From: Gammaproteobacteria bacterium | GTDB taxonomy: Bacteria > Pseudomonadota > Gammaproteobacteria > Steroidobacterales > Steroidobacteraceae | Reading direction: 5' to 3' | Length of the DNA: 41,061 nt | NCBI GenBank assembly: GCA_027366635.1 | Contig: DAHXNE010000060.1 | Location: 1 to 41,061, forward strand | Shown: in pieces, positions 21,522-30,939 of the stretch | Layout of the letters: each line of letters starts with the position of its first letter | Position numbering within the stretch: position 1 is the first letter of the stretch | The notes under the pieces: model-generated | What the model was told of the DNA's origin: nothing | Seen by the model: only the letters and a program-made list of their open reading frames with translations | Database searches by the model: none | Program-made: the position numbers and the translations under genes

Positions 21522-22429
21522 GGCGTGAATTGCGGGCGCGACGCCGCGCGCAGCCGGCCCAGTGTCTGGCCCATCCGGATCACGTGGCCCGGGCCGATGC
21601 CGGCGTCCCAATCGGCTGCCCCTGGCGGCAGCAGCGCGATCACCGTCGACCCCATGTTGAACCGGGCGAGTTCGGCGCCCTGCGGCAGATGCAGCGGCGC
21701 GCGCGCGGCCGTCAACGGCAGCTCGCTGACGCCTCGCCGCGTACCCGGCGCGACATCGCCATGCCACACCGTGGTGAGGCTGCCCACGAACAGCGCCCCG
21801 ACCAGGATCAGCGACCACTCGAGCGATCCATCCGCGAAGATCAGTACCAGGCGCTCGTTGCGCGCGAACAGTCCGGGCACGGCGGCGGCGGTCGCGGTAT
21901 TGACGCTGAAGAGCGCTCCGGGGACGAACCACGCGGCCCGCAGCATGCCCGCACGGGGCATGTGGATGCGGTGGTAGTCGCGCGGCGCCAGATACAAAGT
22001 GGCGAACGATCCGCCGAGGAAGCGCGCCGGCCAATGCGAGTCCGCGGCCAGCAGCGCCTCGAGACGGTAGTCGTGGCCCTTGGCCTGTACGATGCGTCCG
22101 GCGTCGAGGCGCCCGATCTGACTGACAGTGCCGTCGACGGGCGAGGCGAATGCCAGTGGATCGTGCGGGATGGGACGCGCGCCAGGACGCAGGCCGCGCG
22201 TAAAGAACGCGTTGAAAGAGGGGTAGCGTTCCGGATCGCTTTCGAGTGCCTCGTCCATCCGCGGGTGAAAGTGGCGCACGAACGCGCCGATCAGCGCGCG
22301 CTTCAGCGGCGGCAGCCGGCTGCGGGTCAGATGCATCACCACGCGCGAAAGCAAATGTTGCGGCAGCACGTACTGCATCAGCACGAACAGGCGTTCGCGT
22401 AGCGTCTGCGATGGATCGAAGTGGGGCAT
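21518..22429 (-). CDS. psd: Phosphatidylserine decarboxylase proenzyme
   Basis: It decarboxylates phosphatidylserine to phosphatidylethanolamine at the inner membrane. The 303-residue proenzyme carries the catalytic Asp99 (SPVDGTV), His153 and His156 (DYHRIHMP), and the self-cleavage motif MGST (259-262), a variant of the usual LGST; cleavage before Ser261 would produce the pyruvoyl alpha chain. An N-terminal segment (about 10-55) with hydrophobic residues may act as the membrane contact. The gene overlaps epmA by 4 bases, an arrangement (psd near efp/epmA) also known in other gammaproteobacteria. The SCO1-like remnant lies just upstream. Confidence 0.96.
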   Translation of the reverse strand: MPHFDPSQTLRERLFVLMQYVLPQHLLSRVVMHLTRSRLPPLKRALIGAFVRHFHPRMDEALESDPERYPSFNAFFTRGLRPGARPIPHDPLAFASPVDGTVSQIGRLDAGRIVQAKGHDYRLEALLAADSHWPARFLGGSFATLYLAPRDYHRIHMPRAGMLRAAWFVPGALFSVNTATAAAVPGLFARNERLVLIFADGSLEWSLILVGALFVGSLTTVWHGDVAPGTRRGVSELPLTAARAPLHLPQGAELARFNMGSTVIALLPPGAADWDAGIGPGHVIRMGQTLGRLRAASRPQFTP

Positions 22430-22444
22430 GTGAGCGTCGGGGAC

Positions 22445-22854
22445 TCAGGCGCCGCCGGGCCGGTCCGGCGGCGCTTGGCGTAGCGCCAGCGCCAGGGGCC
22501 GCGCGCCGAACGGCCGGTTGAACACGGCGGCTTCCCGACCGTTGGGATTGAACAGGAATACCGTGACGGCATGCGCGAATGTCCTCGTCCCTCCCCGCAG
22601 ATCGATCCGCCCGAGCGCAACGCCCAGCCGGCCGGCCAGCGTGCGGATCTGGCGCGGCGGCGCCAGCCCGATGAGGCGCGGATCGAGCCGGCGCGCATAG
22701 CGGGCGAGTCCCGCGGACGTACCGTGGTGTGGGTCGATCGTCACGAGCAGAACCCGCAGAGCCGGCTGTACCGCTCGCCGGCCAGCCGGTACCCTGCCCA
22801 GGCGGCACCAAGACAGGCGAGCCCCACCAGGGCACAAATCCAGCGAGAGGACAT
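22445..22854 (-). pseudogene. Truncated SCO1/SenC (PrrC) family gene
   Basis: From 22742 down to 22445 the minus strand encodes RVLLVTIDPHHGTSAGLARYARR, LDPRLIGLAPPR and AHAVTVFLFNPNGREAAVFNR. These are the second half of SCO1/SenC copper chaperones, including the conserved His before the VFLF strand. The thioredoxin-like CxxxC copper site expected before it is absent. In a different frame an ATG at 22854 starts a 37-residue peptide MSSRWICALVGLACLGAAWA that looks like the SCO membrane anchor and ends at a TGA at 22741, overlapping the start of the C-terminal frame. The simplest reading is a gene that lost its middle third, including the CxxxC, with a frameshift. A frame at 22445-22870 could still be translated but its N-terminus is not SCO-like. 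The ATG overlaps the prmB start codon on the other strand. Confidence 0.65.
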
Positions 22855-23812
22855 GCGCGCAGTATCCCACAGCGGCTCCGGCGGCGCGGTGCGCCGTAGC
22901 CGCCCGGTAACGGTACGACGGCTGATCGAGCTAGGCGCGCGCCGGCTGCGACGGGCCGGGGTGTTCTTCGGTCACGGCACCGACAACGCGCGGGACGAAT
23001 CGGCCGCTCTGGTGCTGCACGCGCTGGGACTCGCGCACCACGACCCACGGCTCTACGGGCGCCGCGTCGGGGTGCGTGGCCAGCAGTGCGCGCGCCAGCT
23101 GATCACGCGCCGGATCGAAACGCGCATCCCGGCGGTGTATCTGACCGGCGAGACTTGGTTCGCCGGTCTGCCGTTTTATGTCGATTCGCGGGCGCTCATA
23201 CCGCGTTCGCCGATCGCCGAGCTGATCGAGCGTGGTTTCGCGCCGTGGCTCGATCCGCGCGCGATCCGTCGTGTGCTCGATGTCGGCACCGGCTCGGGCT
23301 GCATTGCCATCGCTTGCGCCAAGGCGTTGCCCCGGGCGCGTGTCGATGCCGTGGACATCTCGCGCGCCGCTCTGGAGGTGGCTACACGCAACGTGCGCCG
23401 CCATCGGCTCGCCCGGCGCGTGCGTCTGATCCACTCCGATCATTTCAGCGCCCTCGGCGCCGAGCGCTATGATTTGATCGTCTCGAATCCTCCCTATGTC
23501 GGGGCGCGCGAGTACGCGTCGCTGCCGCCGGAGTACCACCACGAGCCGCGGCTCGCGCTTGCGGCCGGCCGCACCGGCCTCGACTCGGTCCGGGTGCTGA
23601 TCGAGCAGTCGCGCGCGCATCTGCGTCCGGGCGGCGCGCTCATCGTCGAGGTCGGCAACACCGAGCGGGCTGTGCGGCGTGTATTCGATGCGCTGCCCTT
23701 CGTGTGGCTGCAGTTCGAGCGAGGCGGCGGCGGCGTGTTCCTGCTCGAGGCCGGACAGCTGCCGGCCGCGCGGCGCGGCGCCGGTCGTGTATCGGCGGAG
23801 TACACTCGCTGA
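22853..23812 (+). CDS. prmB: Ribosomal protein uL3 glutamine methyltransferase
   Basis: It methylates the side-chain nitrogen of a glutamine (Gln150 in E. coli) of ribosomal protein L3 using AdoMet. The 319-residue protein has the HemK-family substrate motif NPPY (212-215), AdoMet motif I VLDVGTGSGCIAIA (141-154) and the PrmB-type N-terminal helix bundle with GTDNARDESAALVLHALGL (42-60). TGETWFAGLPFYVDSRALIPRSPIAELI is typical of PrmB rather than PrmC. ATG 22853 has GAGAGG a few bases upstream and gives normal length; the longer frame upstream runs antisense to the SCO remnant. prmB followed by aroC is a conserved gammaproteobacterial pair. Confidence 0.95.
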   Translation: MRAVSHSGSGGAVRRSRPVTVRRLIELGARRLRRAGVFFGHGTDNARDESAALVLHALGLAHHDPRLYGRRVGVRGQQCARQLITRRIETRIPAVYLTGETWFAGLPFYVDSRALIPRSPIAELIERGFAPWLDPRAIRRVLDVGTGSGCIAIACAKALPRARVDAVDISRAALEVATRNVRRHRLARRVRLIHSDHFSALGAERYDLIVSNPPYVGAREYASLPPEYHHEPRLALAAGRTGLDSVRVLIEQSRAHLRPGGALIVEVGNTERAVRRVFDALPFVWLQFERGGGGVFLLEAGQLPAARRGAGRVSAEYTR

Positions 23813-23842
23813 ATCGGCGCACGGCGCTCAGGGAATCGTGAT

Positions 23843-24976
23843 ATGTCCGGCAACACCTTCGGCAAGCTGTTCGCGGTGACGACTTTCGGCGAGAGCCACG
23901 GGCCGGCGCTCGGTTGCATCGTCGACGGCTGTCCCCCCGGCCTGGAGCTGGCCGAAGCGGATCTGCAGGCCGATATCGACCGGCGACGCACCGGCACCTC
24001 CCGTTTCGTCAGTCAGCGCCGTGAAGCCGACCACGTGCGTATTCTCTCGGGAGTGTTCGAGGGGCGTACCACGGGCACGCCGATCGGCCTGCTGATCGAG
24101 AACACCGACGCGCGCTCGCGCGATTACGAGAAGATCAAGGACCGCTTCCGGCCGGGGCATGCCGACTACACGTACCAGCAGAAGTACGGTCTGCGCGATT
24201 ATCGCGGGGGAGGCCGTTCCTCGGCGCGCGAGACCGTCATGCGCGTGGCGGCTGGCGCCATCGCGCGCAAATACCTGGCCGCGCGCCTCGGAGTGCGTAT
24301 CCACGGGTATCTCAGTCAGATCGGCTCGCTGGCGCTCGAGCCGCGGGACGTGGACTTCGCTTATCAAAATCCGTTTTTCTGCCCTGACCCGGACAGCATC
24401 CCGGCGCTCGAGGCGCTGATCTGGCAGCTGCGCGAGGCGGGGGACTCGATCGGAGCTCGGGTGACGGTGATCGCCCGCGGCGTTCCGCCGGGGCTCGGCG
24501 AGCCGGTGTTCGGGCGTCTGGATGCCGATATCGCCGCGGCGCTGATGGGCATCAACGCGGTCAAGGCGGTCGAAATCGGAGCCGGCGCCGCCGCGGCCCG
24601 CCAACGCGGCAGCGAGCATCGCGATGAGATGACCCCCGAGGGTTTCGTGAGCAACAACGCCGGAGGCATCCTCGGGGGGATCTCTTCGGGGCAGGATGTG
24701 GTGGCGCACCTGACCTTGAAACCCACCTCGAGCATTCAGGTCCCGGGACGCACCATCGATATCGAGGGTCGCGCCACAGAGATCGTTACCACGGGCCGCC
24801 ATGACCCCTGCGTCGGGCTGCGGGCCACGCCTATAGCAGAGGCCATGCTTGCGATTGTCCTCATGGACCACTACCTGCGCCACCGCGCGCAGAACGCCGA
24901 CGTGCGCAGCCGGACCCCGGATATCATGCGCCGCGCCGGCGAGGGGGGTAGAGCTGCGGATGGCCCGGGCGGATAG
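23843..24976 (+). CDS. aroC: Chorismate synthase
   Basis: It converts 5-enolpyruvylshikimate 3-phosphate to chorismate with reduced FMN, the last common step of aromatic amino acid synthesis. The 377-residue protein has signature 1 GESHGPALG (16-24), [14 protein letters not shown] and [15 protein letters not shown] in the active site, and late in the sequence [18 protein letters not shown]. The last 20 or so residues (after MRRAGEGG) are low-complexity. It lies 30 bases after prmB, likely the same transcript. No reductase domain is fused, so it needs an external flavin reductase. Confidence 0.97.
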   Translation: MSGNTFGKLFAVTTFGESHGPALGCIVDGCPPGLELAEADLQADIDRRRTGTSRFVSQRREADHVRILSGVFEGRTTGTPIGLLIENTDARSRDYEKIKDRFRPGHADYTYQQKYGLRDYRGGGRSSARETVMRVAAGAIARKYLAARLGVRIHGYLSQIGSLALEPRDVDFAYQNPFFCPDPDSIPALEALIWQLREAGDSIGARVTVIARGVPPGLGEPVFGRLDADIAAALMGINAVKAVEIGAGAAAARQRGSEHRDEMTPEGFVSNNAGGILGGISSGQDVVAHLTLKPTSSIQVPGRTIDIEGRATEIVTTGRHDPCVGLRATPIAEAMLAIVLMDHYLRHRAQNADVRSRTPDIMRRAGEGGRAADGPGG

Positions 24977-25068
24977 CCAGTATACGAAGCGCGACACAGT
25001 TTGCCCGGCCAGAATGAGTAAAGATCGCCCCGACAAGCGCCGCGGCCGGCCTGCCGGAGCGGACGTGG

Positions 25069-25099
25069 TTTGGGGTTGCGAACCGATTTAAGTTATATT
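25069..25099 (+). promoter_or_regulatory. Possible fimV promoter
   Basis: An AT-rich patch in GC-rich surroundings has TTATAT at 25093-25098, with a poor -35 TTTGGG at 25069-25074 (18-base spacer). If used, transcription would begin near 25105, before the hairpin at 25111, making that hairpin part of the fimV leader. Confidence 0.3.
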
Positions 25100-25110
25100 G
25101 CGGCCCGTGC

Positions 25111-25150
25111 CGGATGGATCGCCACAATGCGACCATCCGATTGTTTTTAT
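25111..25150 (+). terminator. Hairpin plus T-run between aroC and fimV
   Basis: CGGATGG (25111-25117) pairs with CCATCCG (25133-25139), with an inner CGC/GCG pairing. It is followed by A and then TTGTTTTTAT (25141-25150), the form of an intrinsic terminator. It can end the prmB-aroC transcript. If the fimV promoter is the AT-rich patch upstream, it would be an attenuator inside the fimV leader. Confidence 0.6.
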
Positions 25151-25188
25151 ATGGGGTTTTGCTGACCGATGCCGTTCGGGGTGTGGTA

Positions 25189-27924
25189 ATGATCGCCAAA
25201 CGCTCAAGTCGGGTGATGGCGCTGCTGCTGCTGGCCTTGCCTTCTACGGCGCTCGCTCTGGGCCTGGGGAGCATTCAGGTCAAGTCGCATCTGGACCAGC
25301 CGCTCGATGCACAAATTGCCGTGCTCGGCGCGACGCCGGGTGCCATGCAGAGTCTTTCCGTGGGTCTGGCCTCGCGCAGTACGTTTGCACAGTACGGGCT
25401 GAGGTGGCCGGAGTTCCTTAACGGGACTCACATCAAGGCCGTCACTGGGCCGGATGGCAAGGTGCTGCTGCATGTGGCGTCCGCGCAGCCGGTGACGGAG
25501 CCGATTCTCACCCTGCTGGTCAAGGCCAGCTGGGCCCGCGGCGTGCTCTACCGCGAGTACACCGTTCTGCTGAATCCGCCGACGTACCTGCCAAACGCCA
25601 CCCAGCCGAAGCATGTCGCAGTCGCGGCACCCGTGGTGGGCACTGCGGCGCGCAGCGGCCAGTTGATGCAGCCGCGCACGACCCCGGCGGCTGCCGCGCC
25701 GGTCGTTGCGACCCTGCGGCCGGCTAGCGTGCGGGTCCATCCGGGCGACACCCTGTCGGGCATCGCCAGCCGCTTCAGCCGGGACGGAATGAATTCCGCG
25801 CGGACCCGGCAGTGGATGGTGGCGATCTACCAGCTCAATTCCCAGGCGTTCGATCACAACATGAACGTGCTGCGCGCTGGAACAGTGCTGCAGATCCCGT
25901 CCTCGGCGACTGTCGCGGCCGTGTCGCGCGCCGCTGCGTGGCGCGAAGTCAACCATCAGGACAGCGCTTGGCATGCCGCGGCTGCGGCCAATGCCTCGGC
26001 CCGGCTGCGTCTGGTGGCGCCGCAGGGCGGAGCGAGCACGCGCCAGGCGGCCACTGCGCCGGCGTCCGGTGTGCTTGCTCTGCAGTCGCGGGTCAACACG
26101 CTGCAGAAAGAGCTGGCCAAAGAGAAACGGCTGTTGCAGGTCAAGAGCGTGGCCCTCGCGCGGCTTCAGGCGCAAATGGCCCGCGCCGCGACTCGGCCCG
26201 CTCGGCCGCCGCTCGCCGTGCGCCCCGCCGCGACACATTTGCCCAGCAGCCGTCCGGCGCCGGCTGCGGCGCACACGGTCCCGGCCGGTACGTTCATACA
26301 GACGCTCAAGCGGTATTGGTGGGCGCTGCTCGCGCTGTTGCTGCTGCTGCTGGCCTACGGACTGGCACGGGTGCTGCGCCTCCGACGCCAGTCCGCCGCC
26401 GACGATCGGCTGAGCGAGTCGTCCGATCCGGAGTTGACGCACGAACCGGTTCCGGCGCCCCTGCAGCGGGCGGCTCTTGTGCCGCGTCCGGAGCCCTCCA
26501 TCGACGTGCGTGAAACCACCCATGAGCAGCCGCGCATGGTCATGCACCAGGAAGCCTCGCCGCTGGTGGCCAAGCACGTGCCGGCCGATCAGACGTTGAG
26601 CAGCGAGACCGCGCTCAACCTCGAGCAGGGTGACCCGCTCGCGGAGGCCGATTTCCACATGGCCTACGGCCTGTATGATCAGGCCGCCGATCTCATCCGC
26701 ATCGCCATCCAGCGCGAGCCTGAGCGGCGCGACCTGAAACTCAAGCTGCTCGAAGTATTCTTCGTGTGGGGCAACAAGGAACAGTTCGTCGAGGCGGCAC
26801 ACGATCTGGCCGGGACTCGCGACCAGTCCTCGGCGGCCGAGTGGGACAAGGTCGTCATCATGGGGCGGCAGCTGGCGCCCGAGGATCCGCTGTTCGCGAC
26901 TTCGGCGGGGGTCGGTGGCGCCGCCGCACAGGGCGTGGACCTGGACCTCGAGGGTGGCCAGGGCCGGGTGGACTTTGATTTGATGAGCGGTGCGATTCCG
27001 GCCATGGACCCCGCGGCGACGGCCGGGACCGGCTCGTTCGACCTGGATATTGGTGCAGCCCTCGGCGAGGACGAGTCAGGCGCCCAGGATAGTGGGACCG
27101 ACCTGAACGCGAAGCTGCCAGGGCTTGAGACCACCGGCTCTGAAACCGGCATAACCCAGGAGATGAATGAATACTCGGGCGACCCCACCGGAGCGTACGA
27201 GCCGGTCGAGCCGACCGTGGAGCAGCCCGCGCTCAATCTGGGGCACCAAGCGGCGCTGCGTCAAAAGGTGGAGGCACTCAGTCAGGGTTCGGATCGTACC
27301 GCCGAGCTGGCGATCGACGATCTGGGGTTGGATCTCGGCACGTTCGAGACCACCGTTCAGCCGGGTCTCGGCGCCGATTCGCCTACGTTGGTGGCCGGTC
27401 TCGACGAGCAGTCGCGCGAACTGCTGGCGAAGTCCTCGGGCGATGCTACGGCCGCCGGCGATTCGGCCGCAACGCCGCCGGTCTCGACCGGTACTACCAG
27501 TGCCTGGCAGATCGACGCGCGCGAGCTGGAGGATCTGCTTGCCGAGGAACCCCGGGCCGGAGCGCACGATACGGCGCAGACCTCGCGCCTGAGAGCCCTG
27601 GAAAGCCCCGATGTGGACTTCAATCTCGGCGAGGTGCCGCAAGCGAAACGCACGGACGGCAACGGGCTCGACTTCGACATCGGTACCGCAACCGTCCCGC
27701 ACGCCGACATCGGCGCTATGAATGACATGTCGGAGGAGAACGGCGAGTCTGAGCTCGAGCCGGTCACGATGAGTGAGGTCGGCACCAAGCTCGACCTGGC
27801 GCGAGCCTACATGGACATGGGCGATCCCGACGGCGCGCGCAGCATCCTCGATGAGGTCATGCACGAGGGATCGGATGCCCAGCGCCAGGAAGCCGGTCGT
27901 CTGTTGGAGTCGCTGCCCGGCTGA
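25189..27924 (+). CDS. fimV: FimV, polar hub / type IV pilus assembly protein
   Basis: FimV binds peptidoglycan and organises the cell pole, promoting type IV pilus secretin assembly and twitching. From ATG 25189 it has 911 residues. It has a signal peptide (1-23, ending ALA) leading into GLGSIQVKSHLDQPLDAQI, the conserved FimV N-terminal domain; a LysM domain at about 181-238 (HPGDTLSGIASRF to LQIPSS); a coiled coil (295-331); one membrane segment (376-396); and a long acidic cytoplasmic part with repeated DLDLG-like stretches. It ends with the FimV C-terminal TPR-like motif LDLARAYMDMGDPDGARSIL. A frame start at 25114 would place the signal peptide too far inside. truA starts inside the fimV stop (TGATG), so the two are translationally coupled. 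Confidence 0.93.
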   Translation: MIAKRSSRVMALLLLALPSTALALGLGSIQVKSHLDQPLDAQIAVLGATPGAMQSLSVGLASRSTFAQYGLRWPEFLNGTHIKAVTGPDGKVLLHVASAQPVTEPILTLLVKASWARGVLYREYTVLLNPPTYLPNATQPKHVAVAAPVVGTAARSGQLMQPRTTPAAAAPVVATLRPASVRVHPGDTLSGIASRFSRDGMNSARTRQWMVAIYQLNSQAFDHNMNVLRAGTVLQIPSSATVAAVSRAAAWREVNHQDSAWHAAAAANASARLRLVAPQGGASTRQAATAPASGVLALQSRVNTLQKELAKEKRLLQVKSVALARLQAQMARAATRPARPPLAVRPAATHLPSSRPAPAAAHTVPAGTFIQTLKRYWWALLALLLLLLAYGLARVLRLRRQSAADDRLSESSDPELTHEPVPAPLQRAALVPRPEPSIDVRETTHEQPRMVMHQEASPLVAKHVPADQTLSSETALNLEQGDPLAEADFHMAYGLYDQAADLIRIAIQREPERRDLKLKLLEVFFVWGNKEQFVEAAHDLAGTRDQSSAAEWDKVVIMGRQLAPEDPLFATSAGVGGAAAQGVDLDLEGGQGRVDFDLMSGAIPAMDPAATAGTGSFDLDIGAALGEDESGAQDSGTDLNAKLPGLETTGSETGITQEMNEYSGDPTGAYEPVEPTVEQPALNLGHQAALRQKVEALSQGSDRTAELAIDDLGLDLGTFETTVQPGLGADSPTLVAGLDEQSRELLAKSSGDATAAGDSAATPPVSTGTTSAWQIDARELEDLLAEEPRAGAHDTAQTSRLRALESPDVDFNLGEVPQAKRTDGNGLDFDIGTATVPHADIGAMNDMSEENGESELEPVTMSEVGTKLDLARAYMDMGDPDGARSILDEVMHEGSDAQRQEAGRLLESLPG

Positions 27925-28706
27925 TGCCTCGGATCGCGGTTGGACTGGAGTACCAGGGAACCGTCTACGCGGGTTGGCAGAGTCAGCCCGCCCGCCCCAG
28001 CGTGCAAGGCTGGGCGGAAGCGGCGCTCGCACGCGTTGCGGATGCGCCGGTGAGCCTGGTGTGCGCTGGGCGCACCGATGCCGGCGTGCACGCCCGTGGA
28101 CAGGTCGCTCATTTCGATACTCAGTCGCGTAGAGGTCTGCGCGCCTGGGTGCTCGGCGCCAACGCCGAGCTGCCGCGCGACATCAGTGTCTCGTGGGCCC
28201 GACCGGTGCCGCAGCACTTCCACGCGCGCTACTCGGCCGAAGCGCGCACCTATCGCTACATCATTCTCAACCGCGGGGCCCGCTCCGGCCTGTTGGCCCG
28301 GCGCGTCACCTGGGTGCACCGGCCGCTGGATGCGCTCGCCATGGCGCAGGCCGCCGCGGCGCTGGTCGGTGAGCACGACTTCAGCGCCTTTCGGGCCGCT
28401 GAGTGTCAGGCGCGATCTCCGATTCGGCGTCTGGAGCGCCTGCACGTGTGGCGCAGGGGCGATTGGCTCATGGTCGAGGCCACGGCCAACGCGTTTCTGC
28501 ATCACATGGTGCGCAACATCGCCGGACTGCTGATCGCAGTGGGCAAGGGCGAGGCGCCGCCGCAATGGGCGGCGCAGGTGCTGACCGGACGCGACCGGCG
28601 GGCCAGCGCGCCGACCGCGCCAGCCGACGGGCTGTATCTGTGGTCCGTGCGCTATCCGGAGGCGTTCGCCTTGCCCGAGCCGCTCGGGGAGCCCGGTGAC
28701 GCCTGA
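27924..28706 (+). CDS. truA: tRNA pseudouridine(38-40) synthase
   Basis: It isomerises uridines 38-40 in the anticodon stem-loop of many tRNAs. The 260-residue protein has the catalytic Asp52 in AGRTDAGVHARGQVAHF, plus the family motifs RYSAEARTYRY and FLHHMVRNIAG. Its ATG shares one base with the fimV stop. fimV-truA is a conserved pair in Gammaproteobacteria; trpF, often found after truA, is absent and accD follows directly. Confidence 0.97.
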   Translation: MPRIAVGLEYQGTVYAGWQSQPARPSVQGWAEAALARVADAPVSLVCAGRTDAGVHARGQVAHFDTQSRRGLRAWVLGANAELPRDISVSWARPVPQHFHARYSAEARTYRYIILNRGARSGLLARRVTWVHRPLDALAMAQAAAALVGEHDFSAFRAAECQARSPIRRLERLHVWRRGDWLMVEATANAFLHHMVRNIAGLLIAVGKGEAPPQWAAQVLTGRDRRASAPTAPADGLYLWSVRYPEAFALPEPLGEPGDA

Positions 28707-28745
28707 TCGGCTATCATCGGCCATCATCTCAAGAGTGGATCGCTC

Positions 28746-29609
28746 ATGTCCTGGTTTGAAAAGATCATGCCCTCGCGTATCAAGACCGAGCGGCGCACGC
28801 GCTCGGTGCCGGAGGGTCTTTGGATCAAGTGTCCGGCCTGCGACGCGGTGTTGTATCGGGCCGAGCTCGAGCGCAATCTCTATGTCTGCCCAAAATGCTC
28901 GCATCACATCCGGGTCGGTGCCCGTGAGCGGCTCGACTTCTTTCTCGATCCGGGCTCGGGCGTGGAGCTCGCCGCCGGGGTCTATCCCGAGGATCCGCTG
29001 AAGTTTCGTGACAACAAACGCTACCGGGACCGGCTGGCCCAGGCACAGAAGGCGACCGGAGAGGTCGACGCGCTGGTGGTCATGGCCGGCACGCTCGAGG
29101 GTCTGCTGGTCGTGGCGTGCGCGTTCGAGTTCCAGTTTCTCGGCGGCTCGATGGGCTCGGTGGTCGGCGAGCGGTTCAAGCGCGCCGTCGATCACTGTTT
29201 GAGCGAACGGCGGGCGCTGGTGTGTTTCAGCGCCAGCGGCGGGGCGCGCATGCAGGAAGCGCTGTACTCGCTGTTGCAGATGGCCAAGACAGCCGCGGCG
29301 CTCGCGCGCCTGAAGGCGGCGGGGCTGCCGTTCGTGTCGGTACTGACCGATCCGACTACCGGCGGCGTGTCGGCGAGCCTGGCCATGCTCGGGGACCTGA
29401 ATCTCGCCGAGCCGCACGCGCTGATCGGGTTCGCCGGGCCGCGCGTAATACAACAGACGGTTCGAGAGACTCTGCCGGAGGGCTTTCAGCGCAGCGAATT
29501 CCTGCTCGATCACGGCGCGCTCGACATGATCGTGGATCGCCGCGAGCTGCGCGGCCGCATCGCCTCGATGCTGCGGCTGCTGCTGAACAAGCCGCCCGCC
29601 GCGGCGTAG
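28746..29609 (+). CDS. accD: Acetyl-CoA carboxylase carboxyltransferase subunit beta
   Basis: With AccA it moves the carboxyl group from biotin carrier protein to acetyl-CoA, giving malonyl-CoA for fatty acid synthesis. The 287-residue protein has an N-terminal C4 zinc ribbon, Cys29/Cys32 (KCPACD) and Cys48/Cys51 (YVCPKCSHH), then the crotonase-like carboxyltransferase domain with [27 protein letters not shown] and [12 protein letters not shown]. folC follows after 28 bases, the common accD-folC order. Confidence 0.97.
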   Translation: MSWFEKIMPSRIKTERRTRSVPEGLWIKCPACDAVLYRAELERNLYVCPKCSHHIRVGARERLDFFLDPGSGVELAAGVYPEDPLKFRDNKRYRDRLAQAQKATGEVDALVVMAGTLEGLLVVACAFEFQFLGGSMGSVVGERFKRAVDHCLSERRALVCFSASGGARMQEALYSLLQMAKTAAALARLKAAGLPFVSVLTDPTTGGVSASLAMLGDLNLAEPHALIGFAGPRVIQQTVRETLPEGFQRSEFLLDHGALDMIVDRRELRGRIASMLRLLLNKPPAAA

Positions 29610-29637
29610 CGGGGCCGCTCGGCCCGCCGCCAAGCGT

Positions 29638-30939
29638 ATGAGCGCGACACTCGAGCGCTGGTTGGCGCGGCAGTCGGCGGCGCACCCGCGCGGCATCGAT
29701 CTCGGGCTCGAGCGGGTGGCGGCCGTGGCGCGCCGGCTCGGTCTCGATCGGCCCGAGTCGCTGGTGATCACCGTGGCCGGCACCAACGGCAAGGGCTCGA
29801 CGGCCGCGCACCTGGAGGCGCTGCTGCATGCCGCGGGAGCCTCGTGTGGGCTGTTCACCTCACCGCACTTCATCCGCTACAACGAGCGTATCCGCATCAA
29901 TGGCCGCGAGGCCGATGACGCGGCGTTGATCGGCGCCTTCGAGCGGATCGAGGCGGCACGCGGCGATCAAACCCTCACGTTCTTCGAGTACAACACGTTG
30001 GCGGCGCTGTGGCTGTTCGCCGAGCGCGGTGTGCGGTTCGCCGTGCTGGAGGTCGGCCTCGGCGGCCGGCTCGATGCGACCAATCTCGTCGATGCCGATG
30101 TGGCCGTGCTCTGCTCGGTCGGGCTCGACCATCGCGAGTGGTTGGGCGATACCGTGGAGCGTATCGGCGCGGAGAAGGCGGGCATCTTGCGCAGCGGCCG
30201 CCCGGCGGTGCTCGGCACCGCGGACTTGCCCTCGAGCGTCTATGCCGCCATCGAGCGCCTGGGCGCCGGTGCGGTGGTGGCCGAGCGGGATTTCCGCTGG
30301 CACGTCGAGGCACAGGGGCGCTGGCGGTATCAGGGGTTACGATTGTGCCTGCCGGACCTGCCGCCGTCGCGCCTCCAAGGCCTGATTCAGTATCGCAACG
30401 CCGCTACCGCCCTCGCGGCGCTCGAGGCGCTGGGCGAGGGCGCGGCGGCGGAGCGGAGCGCGGATGTGCTGGCGGCGCTCGATGCGCGCACCGTCGCGGC
30501 GGCACTGGGTGGGGTACGGCTGGCGGGACGCTTTCAGGTCGTGCCGGGCATGCCGGAATGGATCTTGGACATCGCGCACAATCCGCCGGCCGCCGCGGTA
30601 CTGTGCGCGGAGTTGCGCCGCCGACCGTGCGCGGGCCGTACTCTGGCCGTCGTGGGGATCCTGGGTGACAAGGATGCGGCGGCGATCGGCGCGGCCCTTG
30701 CGCCAGCCGTGGACGAATGGTTCCTGTGCGCGCTGCCCGGGCCGCGCGGCGGCTCCGCCGAGGCATTGGCGGCTCGCCTCGCCGAGGTGGCGCGCGCCCC
30801 GGTCCTCGCATCCTCCGTGACCGAGGCTTGCGCAGCGGCCCGGCGCGCCGCTCACGCACAGGACCGCGTGCTGGTGTGCGGCTCGGTGTTAACCGTGGGG
30901 CCGGCGCTCGAGTGGCTTGGAGTATACTCAGGCGCGTGA
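29638..30939 (+). CDS. folC: Bifunctional folylpolyglutamate / dihydrofolate synthase
   Basis: It adds glutamate to dihydropteroate and to tetrahydrofolates. The 433-residue Mur-ligase-fold protein has the ATP loop VAGTNGKGST (46-55), SPHFIRYNERIRING, LEVGLGGRLDATN and LDIAHNPPA in the C-terminal domain. Its stop codon overlaps the GTG start of the SPOR-domain gene (GTGA), so the two are coupled. With folE2 and folD it is the third folate gene in the window, but the three are not in one operon. Confidence 0.95.
   Translation: MSATLERWLARQSAAHPRGIDLGLERVAAVARRLGLDRPESLVITVAGTNGKGSTAAHLEALLHAAGASCGLFTSPHFIRYNERIRINGREADDAALIGAFERIEAARGDQTLTFFEYNTLAALWLFAERGVRFAVLEVGLGGRLDATNLVDADVAVLCSVGLDHREWLGDTVERIGAEKAGILRSGRPAVLGTADLPSSVYAAIERLGAGAVVAERDFRWHVEAQGRWRYQGLRLCLPDLPPSRLQGLIQYRNAATALAALEALGEGAAAERSADVLAALDARTVAAALGGVRLAGRFQVVPGMPEWILDIAHNPPAAAVLCAELRRRPCAGRTLAVVGILGDKDAAAIGAALAPAVDEWFLCALPGPRGGSAEALAARLAEVARAPVLASSVTEACAAARRAAHAQDRVLVCGSVLTVGPALEWLGVYSGA

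Noticed and set aside
27807-29873. 688-codon minus frame opposite fimV end, truA and accD
   Set aside because: Antisense to three certain genes; composition artefact of high GC.
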